DNA of 64,000 nucleotides from DSNY01 sp964539745 (GTDB lineage: Bacteria; Pseudomonadota; Gammaproteobacteria; Burkholderiales; Burkholderiaceae_F), in assembly GCA_964539745.1 (NCBI GenBank), contig CAZIJU010000002.1, forward strand, positions 66,421-130,420. Direction: 5' to 3'. Under the pieces are notes generated by a model. The model had not been told where the DNA came from. It saw nothing but the letters and a program-made list of their open reading frames with translations, and searched no databases. This document shows, in pieces, positions 24,633 to 34,465 of this stretch; within the stretch, counting starts at the first letter, position 1; each line of letters opens with the position of its first letter. Position numbers and translations under genes: made by a program.

Positions 24633-26278
24633 TCAGCTCAGTCCCCACACCGTCGACAGGTACTTCCAGTTGACGAAGTAGTACAGGACGAACGCCGCCA
24701 GGAACACGAGCGCGAAGACGAACGTGCCCGGCGCGGCGAAGCCCGCGCTGCCGTGGCCGGTGATCGCGGTGGCCACGGGCATACGCAGCACGGTTCCCTT
24801 CGTCGAGTACGCGCCCGACTCGAGCTTCTTGCCCCACAGCAGCGAACCGACCGTGATCAGGATGTACGCGGCGCCACCGACGATCGCGACCAGCCCCGAG
24901 ATGCCCATGATCGCCAGCATCAGCCACGCGGTGCCCGGAAACTCGTAGGGCAGCGCGGCACCGGCGAACGTGATGTCCCAATGGCGGCGCGGCACGCCGA
25001 GCGTTCCGGCCCCCATCATCGCCAGCACGAACACCGCCATGCCCAGCCCGAACAGGTACGGCTGCCACTTGGCCAGCCCCGGCATGATCACTTCGCGGTT
25101 GAACAGCGTCGGGATCAGGAAATAGGTCAGCGACATGAACGCGAGCGTGGTGCCGATCACGACCGTCGCGTGGAAGTGCCCCGGCACGTAGATCGTGTTG
25201 TGGATCAGCATGTTCAGCTGCNNNNNNNNNNGCCGGAGAACACCGGGTTGCCCCACGGCGCCTTGCGGATCCACTCGAACAGGCCCTTGGTGAAGCCCTT
25301 TTCGCGCTGCGCGACTTCGATCGCGCCCGGCACCGTCAGCCCGTGGATCATCGACGCCAGCACTGCCAGATACATCGCATAGCTGGTGTTGAACACCTTC
25401 CACTCGGTCGAAACGCCGGGGTCCGCGAGCAGGTGGTGCGCCGAGGCGAGCTGCAGGAACAGGATGTACAGCGTGAACGCGACGCGCGAGACGCGCTCGC
25501 TCATCGGCTTGGCGCCGAAGACGATCGCGGCGATCGCGTACCACACGGCGACGTGCGCGCTGACGTTGATCTGCTGCGAGCTGTGGCCGAAGCCCCACCA
25601 GACGAGCCGGTACATCAGCGGGTCGATGTGGCTGATGTAGCCGATCGACCACAGGAAGGTCGGGATCAGGATGATCGCGCCGGATGCGATCGTAAAGATC
25701 GCGATGATGCACGCGGTCAGCGCGCCGAAGGTCACCAGCGGGATCGAGCCTTCGTAGGTCCGCTCGGCGCGGGCCACGACCAGCGTGCCCAGGAAGATGA
25801 AGCAGCCGATCAGCGCGCCGACGGCGAAAAGGATCAGACCCAGATAGAACATCGGGTTCGCGGGCAGCGGCACGTACGAGGTGAACATCACGCTCGAATC
25901 GCCACGGAACACCGCGACGTTGTTCAGCACCGCGCCGCCGAGCATCAGCCAGAACGCGACCCAGCCGAGCGCGGGGGTGGCCAGGCGCGAGCGCAGCAGC
26001 GTCGACGAGCAGAAGTACAGAACCGCGATCTCGAAGAAGATGATCCAGTACGCCAGCATGTCCAGACCGTGCGCGGTCAGGACCATGTAAAAGTTCTCGG
26101 CGTCGATGATGTGCACCGCCTGCCAGCGCGTCAGCACCACCAGCAGAGCGAGGATGCCGCCGACCAGCAGCGCGACGACCGCGGCGACCGCGTTCGCCTT
26201 GATCAGGGTCTCGGCGGACTTGTGGAACTGCAGCCCGGTGCGGGGGCAGGTGCGGAACTGCGCAACGTTGTTGGCCAT
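24633..26278 (-). CDS. haem-copper oxidase subunit I with Gln at the active-site Tyr position (NO-reductase-like), interrupted by an assembly gap
   Basis: Part 1 has 349 residues and part 2 about 196, separated by the 10-N run at 25222-25231, across which the frame shifts. Ligands: His70 (VLTAHGLDMLAYW), His232 of CuB, the His281-His282 pair (ASAHHLLADPG), and HxH in VPGHFHATVVIG. After His232 the sequence is SSQQI, so the canonical HPEVY tyrosine is replaced by Gln236. This resembles recently proposed CuA-linked NO-reducing HCO families rather than an O2 reductase. GGGAG precedes ATG 26278. By comparison with other subunits I, about 25 residues are probably missing at the gap. Confidence 0.85.
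25222..25231. other. assembly gap (10 N) inside the HCO subunit I gene
   Basis: Ten undetermined bases. The coding frame differs on the two sides, so the N count is not the true gap length. Homology spacing suggests roughly 70-80 missing bases. Confidence 0.9.
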
Positions 26279-26293
26279 CGTTCGTTCTCCCCC

Positions 26294-26833
26294 TTATTTC
26301 ACGTACAGCTTCGATACCATCTTGTGATGGCCGATGCCGCAGAACTCGTTGCAAAGAATCGAATAGGTGCCGGCGCGGTTCGGCGTGACCGTGATCACGT
26401 GCTCGTAGCCAGGCAGCACCTGGACGTTGATGTTTTCCGGTTGCAGTGAGAAGCCGTGCTGGTAGTCCATCGCGGTCACGTGCAGGCGGTACGTTTTGCC
26501 CTGCTCGAGTTCGAGGATCGGCCACCATGCCCACAGCCGCGCGATCAGATAGATGTCGGCGCCCGCGGGCGGGTGCACGACCGGGATCTTCTCGTCGGTT
26601 TCTGTGCGCACCGTGTACTTGGCGACCATCTCCTCGGCCGCCTTCTGGAACAGCGCCGGCGTGACGCGGTAGGTCTCCGAAGACAGGTTCTGCTTACCGT
26701 ACACGTGCCAGTACGGCATCATGAAGAACATCACCAGGCACCAGGCGAAAGCGATGACGATCCACAGGATCTCTTCCTTGTGGACGGGCTGCTTCCACCA
26801 GACGCGCTGGGCAGGCGGTTGGATTGCGCTCAT
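26294..26833 (-). CDS. CuA-containing subunit II of the unusual HCO
   Basis: 179 residues: one N-terminal membrane helix (ILWIVIAFAWCLVMFFMMP), then a cupredoxin domain. The CuA ligands are complete: His in MDYQHGFSLQP and the loop CNEFCGIGHHKM. It takes electrons from a soluble cytochrome c (nirM product is a candidate) and passes them to subunit I, whose gene starts 15 bases downstream. Only one membrane helix is present, as in ba3-type or NOR-type subunits II rather than in aa3 subunit II. Confidence 0.92.
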   Translation of the reverse strand: MSAIQPPAQRVWWKQPVHKEEILWIVIAFAWCLVMFFMMPYWHVYGKQNLSSETYRVTPALFQKAAEEMVAKYTVRTETDEKIPVVHPPAGADIYLIARLWAWWPILELEQGKTYRLHVTAMDYQHGFSLQPENINVQVLPGYEHVITVTPNRAGTYSILCNEFCGIGHHKMVSKLYVK

Positions 26834-26922
26834 CGTGTGGGTTCCAGTGGGTGTGGGTTGTCAGTTCGTGCAAGCAAGTGAAGGACGCGCTGAAAGGCGC
26901 AGCATGAGGGCGATGCGTCTGC

Positions 26923-27240
26923 CATCCCGAACCGCAGGTGAGGGATCTCGGCGCATCGAACGGCGGCGAAAGATCCCTCGCCCGCTGCGCGGGCTCGGGA
27001 TGACGCATCCGTGGCCGTTCGCCGCGATGCTTCGTCTGTCATCCCGAACCGCAGGTGAGGGATCTCGGCGCATCGAACGGCGGCGAAAGATCCCNNNNNN
27101 NNNNNNNNNNNNNNNNNNNNNNNNNNNNNNNNNNNNNNNNNNNNNNNNNNNNNNNNNNNNNNNNNNNNNNNNNNNNNNNNNNNNNNNNNNNNNNGCCCGC
27201 TGCGCGGGCTCGGGATGACGCATCCGTGGCCGTTCGCCGC
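26923..27240. repeat. tandem/inverted repeat of ~117 bases interrupted by a 100-N gap
   Basis: A unit beginning CATCCCGAACCGCAGGTGAG repeats at 26923 and 27040 (period 117). A third partial unit resumes at 27195 after 100 N (27095-27194). Each unit is an imperfect hairpin: TCATCCCGA...TCGGGATGA outer arms and AGGGATCT...AGATCCCT inner arms. The gap probably hides further copies. It lies inside a transcription unit, between the small membrane peptide and the CuA gene. Confidence 0.8.
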
Positions 27241-27272
27241 GATGCTTCGCATCTTGCTCACGGACGGATGCG

Positions 27273-27443
27273 TCACTTGGCCAGTCCGGTGATCGGGATG
27301 CCGACGATCTCCATCACGCCCCAGACGATGTAGAGCACGGTCGGCATCGCGATGCCAAGGAACAGCAGCAGGAACGGGTTGTCGAGCATCAATTGAAACG
27401 CAGGGATTCGTTCTTCCTGCTCTTCTTGCGGCTTCTGTTCCAC
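27273..27443 (-). CDS. 56-residue single-helix membrane peptide, probable small subunit of the CuA-HCO
   Basis: Starts VEQKPQEEQEERIPAFQLML and continues with one membrane helix (NPFLLLFLGIAMPTVLYIVW) and an amphipathic end (VMEIVGIPITGLAK). AGGAGGGAACC is an excellent ribosome-binding site for the GTG at 27443. It is the first gene of the unit that continues with the CuA subunit and subunit I, and an Fnr/Dnr box with a good -10 lies upstream. Small one-helix subunits are common in HCOs, so a structural role is likely. I do not recognise the family by sequence. Confidence 0.8.
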   Translation of the reverse strand: MEQKPQEEQEERIPAFQLMLDNPFLLLFLGIAMPTVLYIVWGVMEIVGIPITGLAK

Positions 27444-27530
27444 GGTTCCCTCCTATGTCGGTCTCGTTTGCGGTCGGCGCGGCCGGCGGCTGCGTTGGAC
27501 GCAAAGTACGCAGGCGGCGGTGTGGCGGCC

Positions 27531-27544
27531 TTGATGCGTCCCAA
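27531..27544. promoter_or_regulatory. Fnr/Dnr-type box for the CuA-HCO unit
   Basis: TTGAT-GCGT-CCCAA: a perfect half-site plus a 3/5 half. With the class II distance, transcription on the minus strand would start at 27496. TACTTT (27508-27503) is a -10 at the right spacing, and the leader to GTG 27443 would be 53 bases. Confidence 0.6.
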
Positions 27545-27585
27545 AAAATCTGGATGCCGCACCTGCGGCAGCGCCGCGGGCAGGA

Positions 27586-27753
27586 TCAAAGCAAGGCCAT
27601 GGCGGCCAACCGTGGCGTCGGCGGCACGAGCGGCGTGAGGCGATCCAGGGCGACCGCGACAAGCCCGACGACGACAAGCAGCCCAATGGCGGCAAGCAGC
27701 GCGAGCGCGCCGCCGTCGCCGTCCCTGCCGGTCGTGTGCCGGTCGATACGCAT
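27586..27753 (-). CDS. small single-helix membrane protein at the end of the aa3 oxidase operon
   Basis: 55 residues from ATG 27753 (MRIDRHTTGRDGDGG), or 74 from ATG 27810. One membrane helix (ALALLAAIGLLVVVGLVAVAL). It follows the preceding small gene on the same strand. Neither start has a strong ribosome-binding site. It could be an oxidase accessory peptide; the call is tentative. Confidence 0.4.
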   Translation of the reverse strand: MRIDRHTTGRDGDGGALALLAAIGLLVVVGLVAVALDRLTPLVPPTPRLAAMALL

Positions 27754-27887
27754 CGTCTTCGGTCCGCTCGAATGCGCGGATCCTGCGCCGTGACCGGCTC
27801 GCACCGCCATGATCCGTGTTAAGTCTTGCACTTTTGCAAAGGGCGGCAGCGGGCAGGGCATGCGAGCTCGCTCCGCGCGCTGGCTGC

Positions 27888-28081
27888 TCAGGGCTTGCGC
27901 TTCAGCCGCGCCGAGTACTTCGCCGCATAGCGTTGCCGCATCTGCGCGAGCTTCTGGGCGCGATGCTCGGCCGGAGCGAAGGCGACGACGCCGGCCGCGA
28001 AGGACGCCAGCATCACCCCGGCCAAGGCCCAGCCGATCGCGCGCCGAGCGTGGTCCGGGGGCCCGCATACACCTTGCGCGC

Positions 28082-28085
<4 letters not shown>
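27888..28085 (-). CDS. small single-helix membrane protein downstream of oxidase subunit I
   Basis: 65 residues with one helix (AIGWALAGVMLASFAAGVVAF) followed by a very basic tail (RQRYAAKYSARLKRKP). The ATG overlaps the subunit I stop as ATGA, so translation is coupled. Position and design fit a small accessory subunit or an assembly peptide of the aa3 oxidase. Family not recognised. Confidence 0.65.
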
Positions 28086-29695
<1,610 letters not shown>

Positions 29696-29730
29696 CGTCG
29701 GATTCCTCGGTTCGGAGGCCGCGGCGGGGG

Positions 29731-30420
29731 CTACTTCGCCGCGAGCCAGCGCTCGAATTCATCGGCGGCGACCGCCTTGACGGTCGCGAGCATGTAGGCG
29801 TGCGCGGTCCCGCAGTACTCCCGGCAGAAGCTGCGGTATTCACCCGCCCTGTTGAACTGGAACCACAGTTCGGTGATCCGTCCGGGCACGGCGTCCTCCA
29901 TCACCTTGGCGGCTGGGACGTGGAACGAGTGGATCACGTCCTTCGACGTCATCCGCAGCCTGACCGGCTTGCCCACCGGCACGACCAGCTCGGCGGTGGA
30001 CTGCTTGCCGTTCGGGTACTCGAAGTTCCATGCCCACATCATCGCCTCGACCTTGACGTCGAGCGCGCCTTCCGGCGCGTTGCGCTGCTTTGCGTACAGC
30101 GCAACGCTCTGTGTGGCGAGGAACAGCACGATGATCAGCGGCACGACGGTCCACAGCACCTCGATGCCGGGGCCGGCTTCCTCCGTTGCGCCGACTTCGT
30201 TGATGCCCGGGCGGTACCGGTAACGCCACAGGAAGTAGAGCATCGGAACGGCGACGATCAGATAGATGCCGACCGCCACCGCAATCCAGACGTCGAAGAT
30301 GTGATCCCACTGGCCGGCCGGATACGCGACCGGCTCGGCGGCTGCGGCGGCGGCGCCGGCCAGCGCGGCCGCGACGGCCGCCACCGCGCACAGCGAGCGG
30401 GGGCTTTGGTTTTGCTTCAT
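29731..30420 (-). CDS. ctaC: cytochrome c oxidase subunit II
   Basis: 229 residues: signal sequence, two membrane helices (VWIAVAVGIYLIVAVPMLYF and VLWTVVPLIIVLFLATQ), cupredoxin domain with aromatic patch MMWAWNFEYP and CuA loop CREYCGTAHAYM, plus His in VIHSFHVPA. There is no fused cytochrome c domain, so a separate cytochrome c is the donor. ATG 30420 shares one base with the SCO stop (TGATG). Confidence 0.96.
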   Translation of the reverse strand: MKQNQSPRSLCAVAAVAAALAGAAAAAAEPVAYPAGQWDHIFDVWIAVAVGIYLIVAVPMLYFLWRYRYRPGINEVGATEEAGPGIEVLWTVVPLIIVLFLATQSVALYAKQRNAPEGALDVKVEAMMWAWNFEYPNGKQSTAELVVPVGKPVRLRMTSKDVIHSFHVPAAKVMEDAVPGRITELWFQFNRAGEYRSFCREYCGTAHAYMLATVKAVAADEFERWLAAK

Positions 30421-31208
30421 CAATGCGCTCCTTTCGAATGGGGCCGCCACGCAAACGCCGCCAATGCCGTCAGCGCGAGCACGCCGAGCCCTGCGCCGCC
30501 GAACGCGACGAGCGGGTGCAGCACGTAGCGGCTGCGTGTCGGGTCGAAGGTGAAGCAGACCATCTGAAGAGCCGAGAGTACGTCGTTCGCGCGCGTGATT
30601 CCGCCCGCGGATTCGGCGAGCGCCAGCTCGACGTCGCGCCGCCTTGGCTGCGGTCCGTACAGATAGCGGGTGACGCGGCCCTCGCCCGAGACGAACACCA
30701 GCGCATCCGGGTGCGCGAACACGCGCTCGCGTTCGATGAAGCGGTACCGGTAGCCGATCGCGGCCGTCAGTCGTTCGGCGTCGGCGGCGCCCAGCAGTGC
30801 GAAGGTCCAGCCGGGCGGCACGGTGTCCAGTTGCGCGCGCGCCGCGGCGAGCGACTCGAGCGTGTCGCGCGAATCGAACGACAGCACGAATACGCGGTGC
30901 GGCTGCCGCACGTCGCGCATGACCTCGGCCAGCATGCGCAACGTCGTCGGACACACACCCTGGCAGCCGAAATAACCCAGTACGAGGATCGCCGGCGCGC
31001 CCGCCAGCGACGCGTTCAGCGACCGCGTGCCGCCGCCCGTGTGCATCGTGACGTCCGGCACCCGAGCGCCGAGGTGCCTGGACTCGTCGATGCGCAGTTG
31101 CGCTGGATCGATGCCGCCATGGGCACCGACGTCGGTGCGCCCCGCGGCACCGGCCGCGCCGGCGGCGGCCGCGAGCAGCGCACACGCGATCAGACGCGGT
31201 GCGGTCAA
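30420..31208 (-). CDS. second SCO1-family protein, with C-terminal membrane helix
   Basis: 262 residues: signal peptide (LIACALLAAAAGAAGAAG), thioredoxin fold with YFGCQGVCPTT (CxxxC) and His in FAHPDALVFV, then a C-terminal helix (LGVLALTALAAFAW). It is the copper chaperone for the CuA site of the adjacent aa3 oxidase. TTG 31208 overlaps the subunit III stop (TTGA). The C-terminal anchor is shared with the SCO protein at 22870-23742, which suggests they are paralogues. Confidence 0.87.
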   Translation of the reverse strand: MTAPRLIACALLAAAAGAAGAAGRTDVGAHGGIDPAQLRIDESRHLGARVPDVTMHTGGGTRSLNASLAGAPAILVLGYFGCQGVCPTTLRMLAEVMRDVRQPHRVFVLSFDSRDTLESLAAARAQLDTVPPGWTFALLGAADAERLTAAIGYRYRFIERERVFAHPDALVFVSGEGRVTRYLYGPQPRRRDVELALAESAGGITRANDVLSALQMVCFTFDPTRSRYVLHPLVAFGGAGLGVLALTALAAFAWRPHSKGAH

Positions 31209-31978
31209 AGCACGCCTCCGATCAGGTAGGCGTTGGCGGCGACCATCAGCCACATGATGTCGACGAAGTGCCAGTACAAACTCGTGCCGCGAAACAGCGT
31301 GGTGCGTTCGCGCGTCATCAGGCCGCGCGCGACGACCCAGAACAGCACGACCTGGATCAGCAGCCCGACGAGGACGTGCGAGGTGTGCACGCCGGTCAGG
31401 CCGTAGAACGTCGTGGCGTAACTGTTCGCGCCGACGCGAAAGCCGGCGGACGCCAAGTGCGCCCATTCGTTCATGTGCAGGACGACGAACAGGCCGCCCA
31501 GCACGAAAGTCGCCGCGAGCCACGCGAGCGACGGCCCTCGCTCGCCGCGTTCGAACGCGCGTTCGGCCAAGATGATCGTCGCGCTGGACGCCCACAGAAT
31601 CAGCGTCAGCCACAGCGCGAGCGACAGATCGAGACCTTCGGGAACGAAACCCGCCCACCGATCCGCCTGGCCGATGCGGTAGGCCCAGAACGCGGCGAAC
31701 ATCGTGCCGAAGATGATGACCTCCGACACGATGAAGGCGACCACCGCGACCGGCCCGAGGCCCTCCTCCTTGCCCTCGGTGAAAAACTCGTGCGCCCATC
31801 CCGCCACACCGACGGCGAGAAGCGCGACGGTGATGCCCGCCAGCACGATCGTCGCGAGCGACAACTTCCACTGCGCGGCGGCGAGCAGCGTCAGCGCGGT
31901 GAGCAGCACGCCGGCGCCGGTGACGAGCGGCCAGCGGCTGGTTTCGTGATGAGCGGCGTGGGCGTGGGTCGAGTCCAT
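31205..31978 (-). CDS. ctaE: cytochrome c oxidase subunit III
   Basis: 257 residues, His-rich N-terminus then seven membrane helices. Typical motifs: AFIVSEVIIFGTMFAAFWAY, TGVHTSHVLVGL and YWHFVDIMWLMV. Start ATG 31978 gives MDSTHAHA, as in related proteins; a frame extension to 32029 is unlikely. Acts with subunits I and II. Confidence 0.93.
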   Translation of the reverse strand: MDSTHAHAAHHETSRWPLVTGAGVLLTALTLLAAAQWKLSLATIVLAGITVALLAVGVAGWAHEFFTEGKEEGLGPVAVVAFIVSEVIIFGTMFAAFWAYRIGQADRWAGFVPEGLDLSLALWLTLILWASSATIILAERAFERGERGPSLAWLAATFVLGGLFVVLHMNEWAHLASAGFRVGANSYATTFYGLTGVHTSHVLVGLLIQVVLFWVVARGLMTRERTTLFRGTSLYWHFVDIMWLMVAANAYLIGGVL

Positions 31979-32000
31979 CCGGGGTTCTCGGAGCGGGCAG

Positions 32001-32723
32001 TCAGAAGGGAAAGCGGGCGGCGCTCGCAAGGGTCACGAGCGCCACACCTGCGGCGGCGATCAGATGCCAGCGCTCGGCGACGGCCATGGCGCGGGTGGGC
32101 GCCGGCGCCGCCGCCCGGAACGCGCGCATCAGCAAGCCGAGCAGCAGGGCCATGCCGAACAACGCATACCCCGCATGCGCGGACGTCAGCACCAGATAGG
32201 CGAGCGTGTCGCTTTCGAGGGGCGCGCCGGAGGCGAGCAGATCGCGCCAGGAGCGAGCGAGCACGTGCAGATAGCCGGCCGCTGCGAGCAGCGCGGCGAG
32301 CAGCCAGAACGGAAGCTGCTCGAAGCGGGCGCCGAGCGTGGCACGCCGCGCCGCTTCGACGGCGACGGCGACGGCGCCGAGCAGACCGATGGCGAACAGC
32401 GCAAGCGGCGCAGGCAACGGCGTCGTGGCGCCGTAACGGAAGTCGTACACGCACAGCGCGGTGGCGAAGGCGAGCGCTTCGATCGCGCCGCGGGCGCGGC
32501 GACCGGCGCCGGCCGCGGCGGCGGCGAGCGGCAGACCCGCGCCGATGCACAGCCCGGCGAGGAGTGGGCGCCCGGAGTCCACTGCGAGCGCCCCGGCGAA
32601 CCACAGTGCGGCGAAGGCGATCGCGCAGCGTGCGCACGTCGCGCCCGCCGTCCGGGCGATTGCCGCGTGCCGGACGGCCCTCGCGTGCCGCAGCGAGGCC
32701 AAACCACCGAGCGAGACCGACAT
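32001..32723 (-). CDS. multi-pass membrane protein, degenerate oxidase subunit III-like
   Basis: 240 residues, about seven helices. The C-terminal part (YLVLTSAHAGYALFGMALLL ... AERWHLIAAAGVALVTLAS) recalls subunit III, but the conserved acidic and His positions are mostly lost. GAGGGATCG gives a good ribosome-binding site for ATG 32723. It heads the aa3 oxidase operon, 22 bases before subunit III. Role unknown. Confidence 0.65.
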   Translation of the reverse strand: MSVSLGGLASLRHARAVRHAAIARTAGATCARCAIAFAALWFAGALAVDSGRPLLAGLCIGAGLPLAAAAAGAGRRARGAIEALAFATALCVYDFRYGATTPLPAPLALFAIGLLGAVAVAVEAARRATLGARFEQLPFWLLAALLAAAGYLHVLARSWRDLLASGAPLESDTLAYLVLTSAHAGYALFGMALLLGLLMRAFRAAAPAPTRAMAVAERWHLIAAAGVALVTLASAARFPF

Positions 32724-32803
32724 CGATCCCTCTGCAGTCGAACCGCAACGGGCGGAGGATTCCGAAACGCCGCGCCGCAACACAATCGCAGCGCGCGCGT
32801 TTG

Positions 32804-32817
32804 GTGATCTGCGTCAA
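32804..32817. promoter_or_regulatory. Fnr/Dnr-type box upstream of the aa3 oxidase operon
   Basis: GTGAT-CTGC-GTCAA, two mismatches from TTGAT-N4-ATCAA. It overlaps the 3' end of the fnr gene and lies about 88 bases upstream of ATG 32723. No good -10 is seen at the class II distance, so repression is as likely as activation. Confidence 0.4.
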
Positions 32818-33662
32818 CGATCGGCGGCGGCCGGCAATTCGGCCAGACGCTCCAACTCGAACAAGTCCCGGATGCGGACGTGCTTGCGTGCGAAGGAGAC
32901 CAGCCCGCGCCGCTGAAAGTCCGTGCACAGGCGGCTCACGGTTTCCTTCGTCAGCCCGAGATACGACCCGATATCGGAGCGCGACATCGGCAGCCGGAAC
33001 TCGGCGGCCGCGAACCCGCGGCGCGCGAAATGCGCCGAAAGGTTCACGAGAAAGGCGGCGAGCCTGCCGGCAGCACTGGTGCGACAGTGCAGCCGGTGCA
33101 GCAGCATGTCCCGGCGGATCTGCCAGCTCATCAGACGCACGAGCTGCTGCTGCACGCTCGTGATGACGCTGCCCAGCGCCTCGAGCTGGTCGAACGGCAG
33201 CTCGCAAAGGCTCGTCGTCTCGAGCGCACGCGCGCCGTACTGGTAAAAGCCGGTGCCGACCGCGTCGAGGGCGAGCAAATCGCCGGGCAGGTGAAAGGCG
33301 ATCACCAGGGGCGTCTTGCCCTCGACCGGCAAGAAAGACTTGATCGCGCCGGACTTGACCGCGTAGACGGCGTGGAAGCGGTCACCCTGGCGAAACAGCA
33401 GCTCGCCGCGCCGGAGGAGGCGCCGGCGCTTGACCACGCGCTCCAGCAGATTGAGGTCAGCTTCGCCCATGTGCGCCGGCAGACACAACGCGAACATCGC
33501 GCAGTGCCGGCATGCTGCCTCGGGCTGGTGCAGTTCGGCCGCGCCGCGCGGTCGGCCATGCGCGAGCGCATTCGGCCGAGCGTCGGCCGCGCGACGCACC
33601 GCGGCGCCAGAGACGGTTGCCTTTGGCGACGGATCCCGCTGCGCCGTCGTGCGATCGTTCAT
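32814..33662 (-). CDS. fnr: Fnr-type O2-sensing transcription factor
   Basis: 282 residues. The [4Fe-4S] cysteines are present: CRHCAMFALC (C-x2-C-x5-C) and a fourth in SLCELPFDQL. Beta-roll effector domain, dimer helix, and winged helix with SRSDIGSYLGLTKETVSRLC, whose E-SR residues read TTGAT half-sites. It should activate anaerobic genes when the cluster survives low O2. Usual length is about 245; the extra ~40 N-terminal residues and lack of a ribosome-binding site at ATG 33662 make the start uncertain. Confidence 0.88.
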   Translation of the reverse strand: MNDRTTAQRDPSPKATVSGAAVRRAADARPNALAHGRPRGAAELHQPEAACRHCAMFALCLPAHMGEADLNLLERVVKRRRLLRRGELLFRQGDRFHAVYAVKSGAIKSFLPVEGKTPLVIAFHLPGDLLALDAVGTGFYQYGARALETTSLCELPFDQLEALGSVITSVQQQLVRLMSWQIRRDMLLHRLHCRTSAAGRLAAFLVNLSAHFARRGFAAAEFRLPMSRSDIGSYLGLTKETVSRLCTDFQRRGLVSFARKHVRIRDLFELERLAELPAAADR

Positions 33663-33928
33663 CAGTAGGCCGTGCGGTTCGACCCGTGTACTCCGTCGGT
33701 CCGAAATGTGGCCTGCGCGGTTCGGCGCTTCAGCGCCGCCATACAGTGATGACTCGGCGTCGGAGGCAGCCCCAGCCGCGACACTTCGCGGACGGCAAGC
33801 ATAAGCTGCGATCCACCGCCGGGCCAAGGTTCGGTCGCAACGACGACGCGAGCCGGCCTGATCGCGCGCCGCTGCCGTCGTTGCGGAACGAGTCGCGCGC
33901 AGCGGCACGCGGTACCGGCCGCCTCGCC

Positions 33929-34345
33929 TTACGCCGCCGGCCGTCGCCGCAACAACCAGGCCGCCGCCAAAGTGATCGCGACCCACACGCTCGCGCGCAA
34001 TCCGAGCGCATACACGGTGCGCGTCTGATAGGAGCCGCCCGCGGCGACGTACAGGCCGAAGGCCGCGAACACCGCGGCCGTGGCCACTGCCAGCGCCAGC
34101 GCGAACGCGACCGACCAGCGCCGCGCCAGCGCCAGACCGAACGCAGCGCCGACATCGCCGAATCCCGCGAAGAAGTTGAACCAGACGACGAAGGGCGCGG
34201 TTGCTTCGGGATCGCCGCTTGCGGACGGCGCGAACAGCATCCGGCCCTCCGCCAGGATCGTCGCGACACCGAACAGCGCCGCGAACAGTGCTACGCCGCG
34301 CAGCGCCCAGCGCGCCGGCCGATCCAGTGCGACGACTCCGCTCAT
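33929..34345 (-). CDS. small four-helix membrane protein of unknown function
   Basis: 138 residues, four predicted helices (for example GVALFAALFGVATILAEG and FGDVGAAFGLALARRWSVAF). No known motif recognised. It lies between fnr and the divergent cytochrome b reductase fusion. The 266 bases between it and fnr hold only a short hairpin near 33722-33736. Confidence 0.55.
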   Translation of the reverse strand: MSGVVALDRPARWALRGVALFAALFGVATILAEGRMLFAPSASGDPEATAPFVVWFNFFAGFGDVGAAFGLALARRWSVAFALALAVATAAVFAAFGLYVAAGGSYQTRTVYALGLRASVWVAITLAAAWLLRRRPAA

Positions 34346-34416
34346 GCGCTTTCGTTCGGTCGCTGCGGTCGAAACGCAGCGTCGCGCAGGCTAGCGCGTC
34401 ACACACGTCGCGCGAT

Positions 34417-34459
34417 CTGATGCGAGTCAAGGAAGCGCAGGGGCGTGCGTTGCTATGGT
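34417..34459 (+). promoter_or_regulatory. Fnr/Dnr box and extended -10 of the cytochrome b reductase fusion
   Basis: CTGAT-GCGA-GTCAA at 34417-34430 (two mismatches from consensus), then the extended -10 TGCTATGGT at 34451-34459. With the class II spacing, transcription would start at 34465-34466, at the ATG itself. That predicts a leaderless or near-leaderless mRNA, like the paralogous gene at 22823. Confidence 0.55.
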
Positions 34460-34465
34460 CGCCCG

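Noticed and set aside
26923..27240. CRISPR array
   Set aside because: The repeat unit is about 117 bases and hairpin-rich, adjacent copies have no spacers, and no cas genes are present.
26830..27504. Frames crossing the 100-N run
   Set aside because: They only exist because N bases are read as open, and the flanks are non-coding repeats. The real gene there is the 56-residue peptide at 27273-27443.
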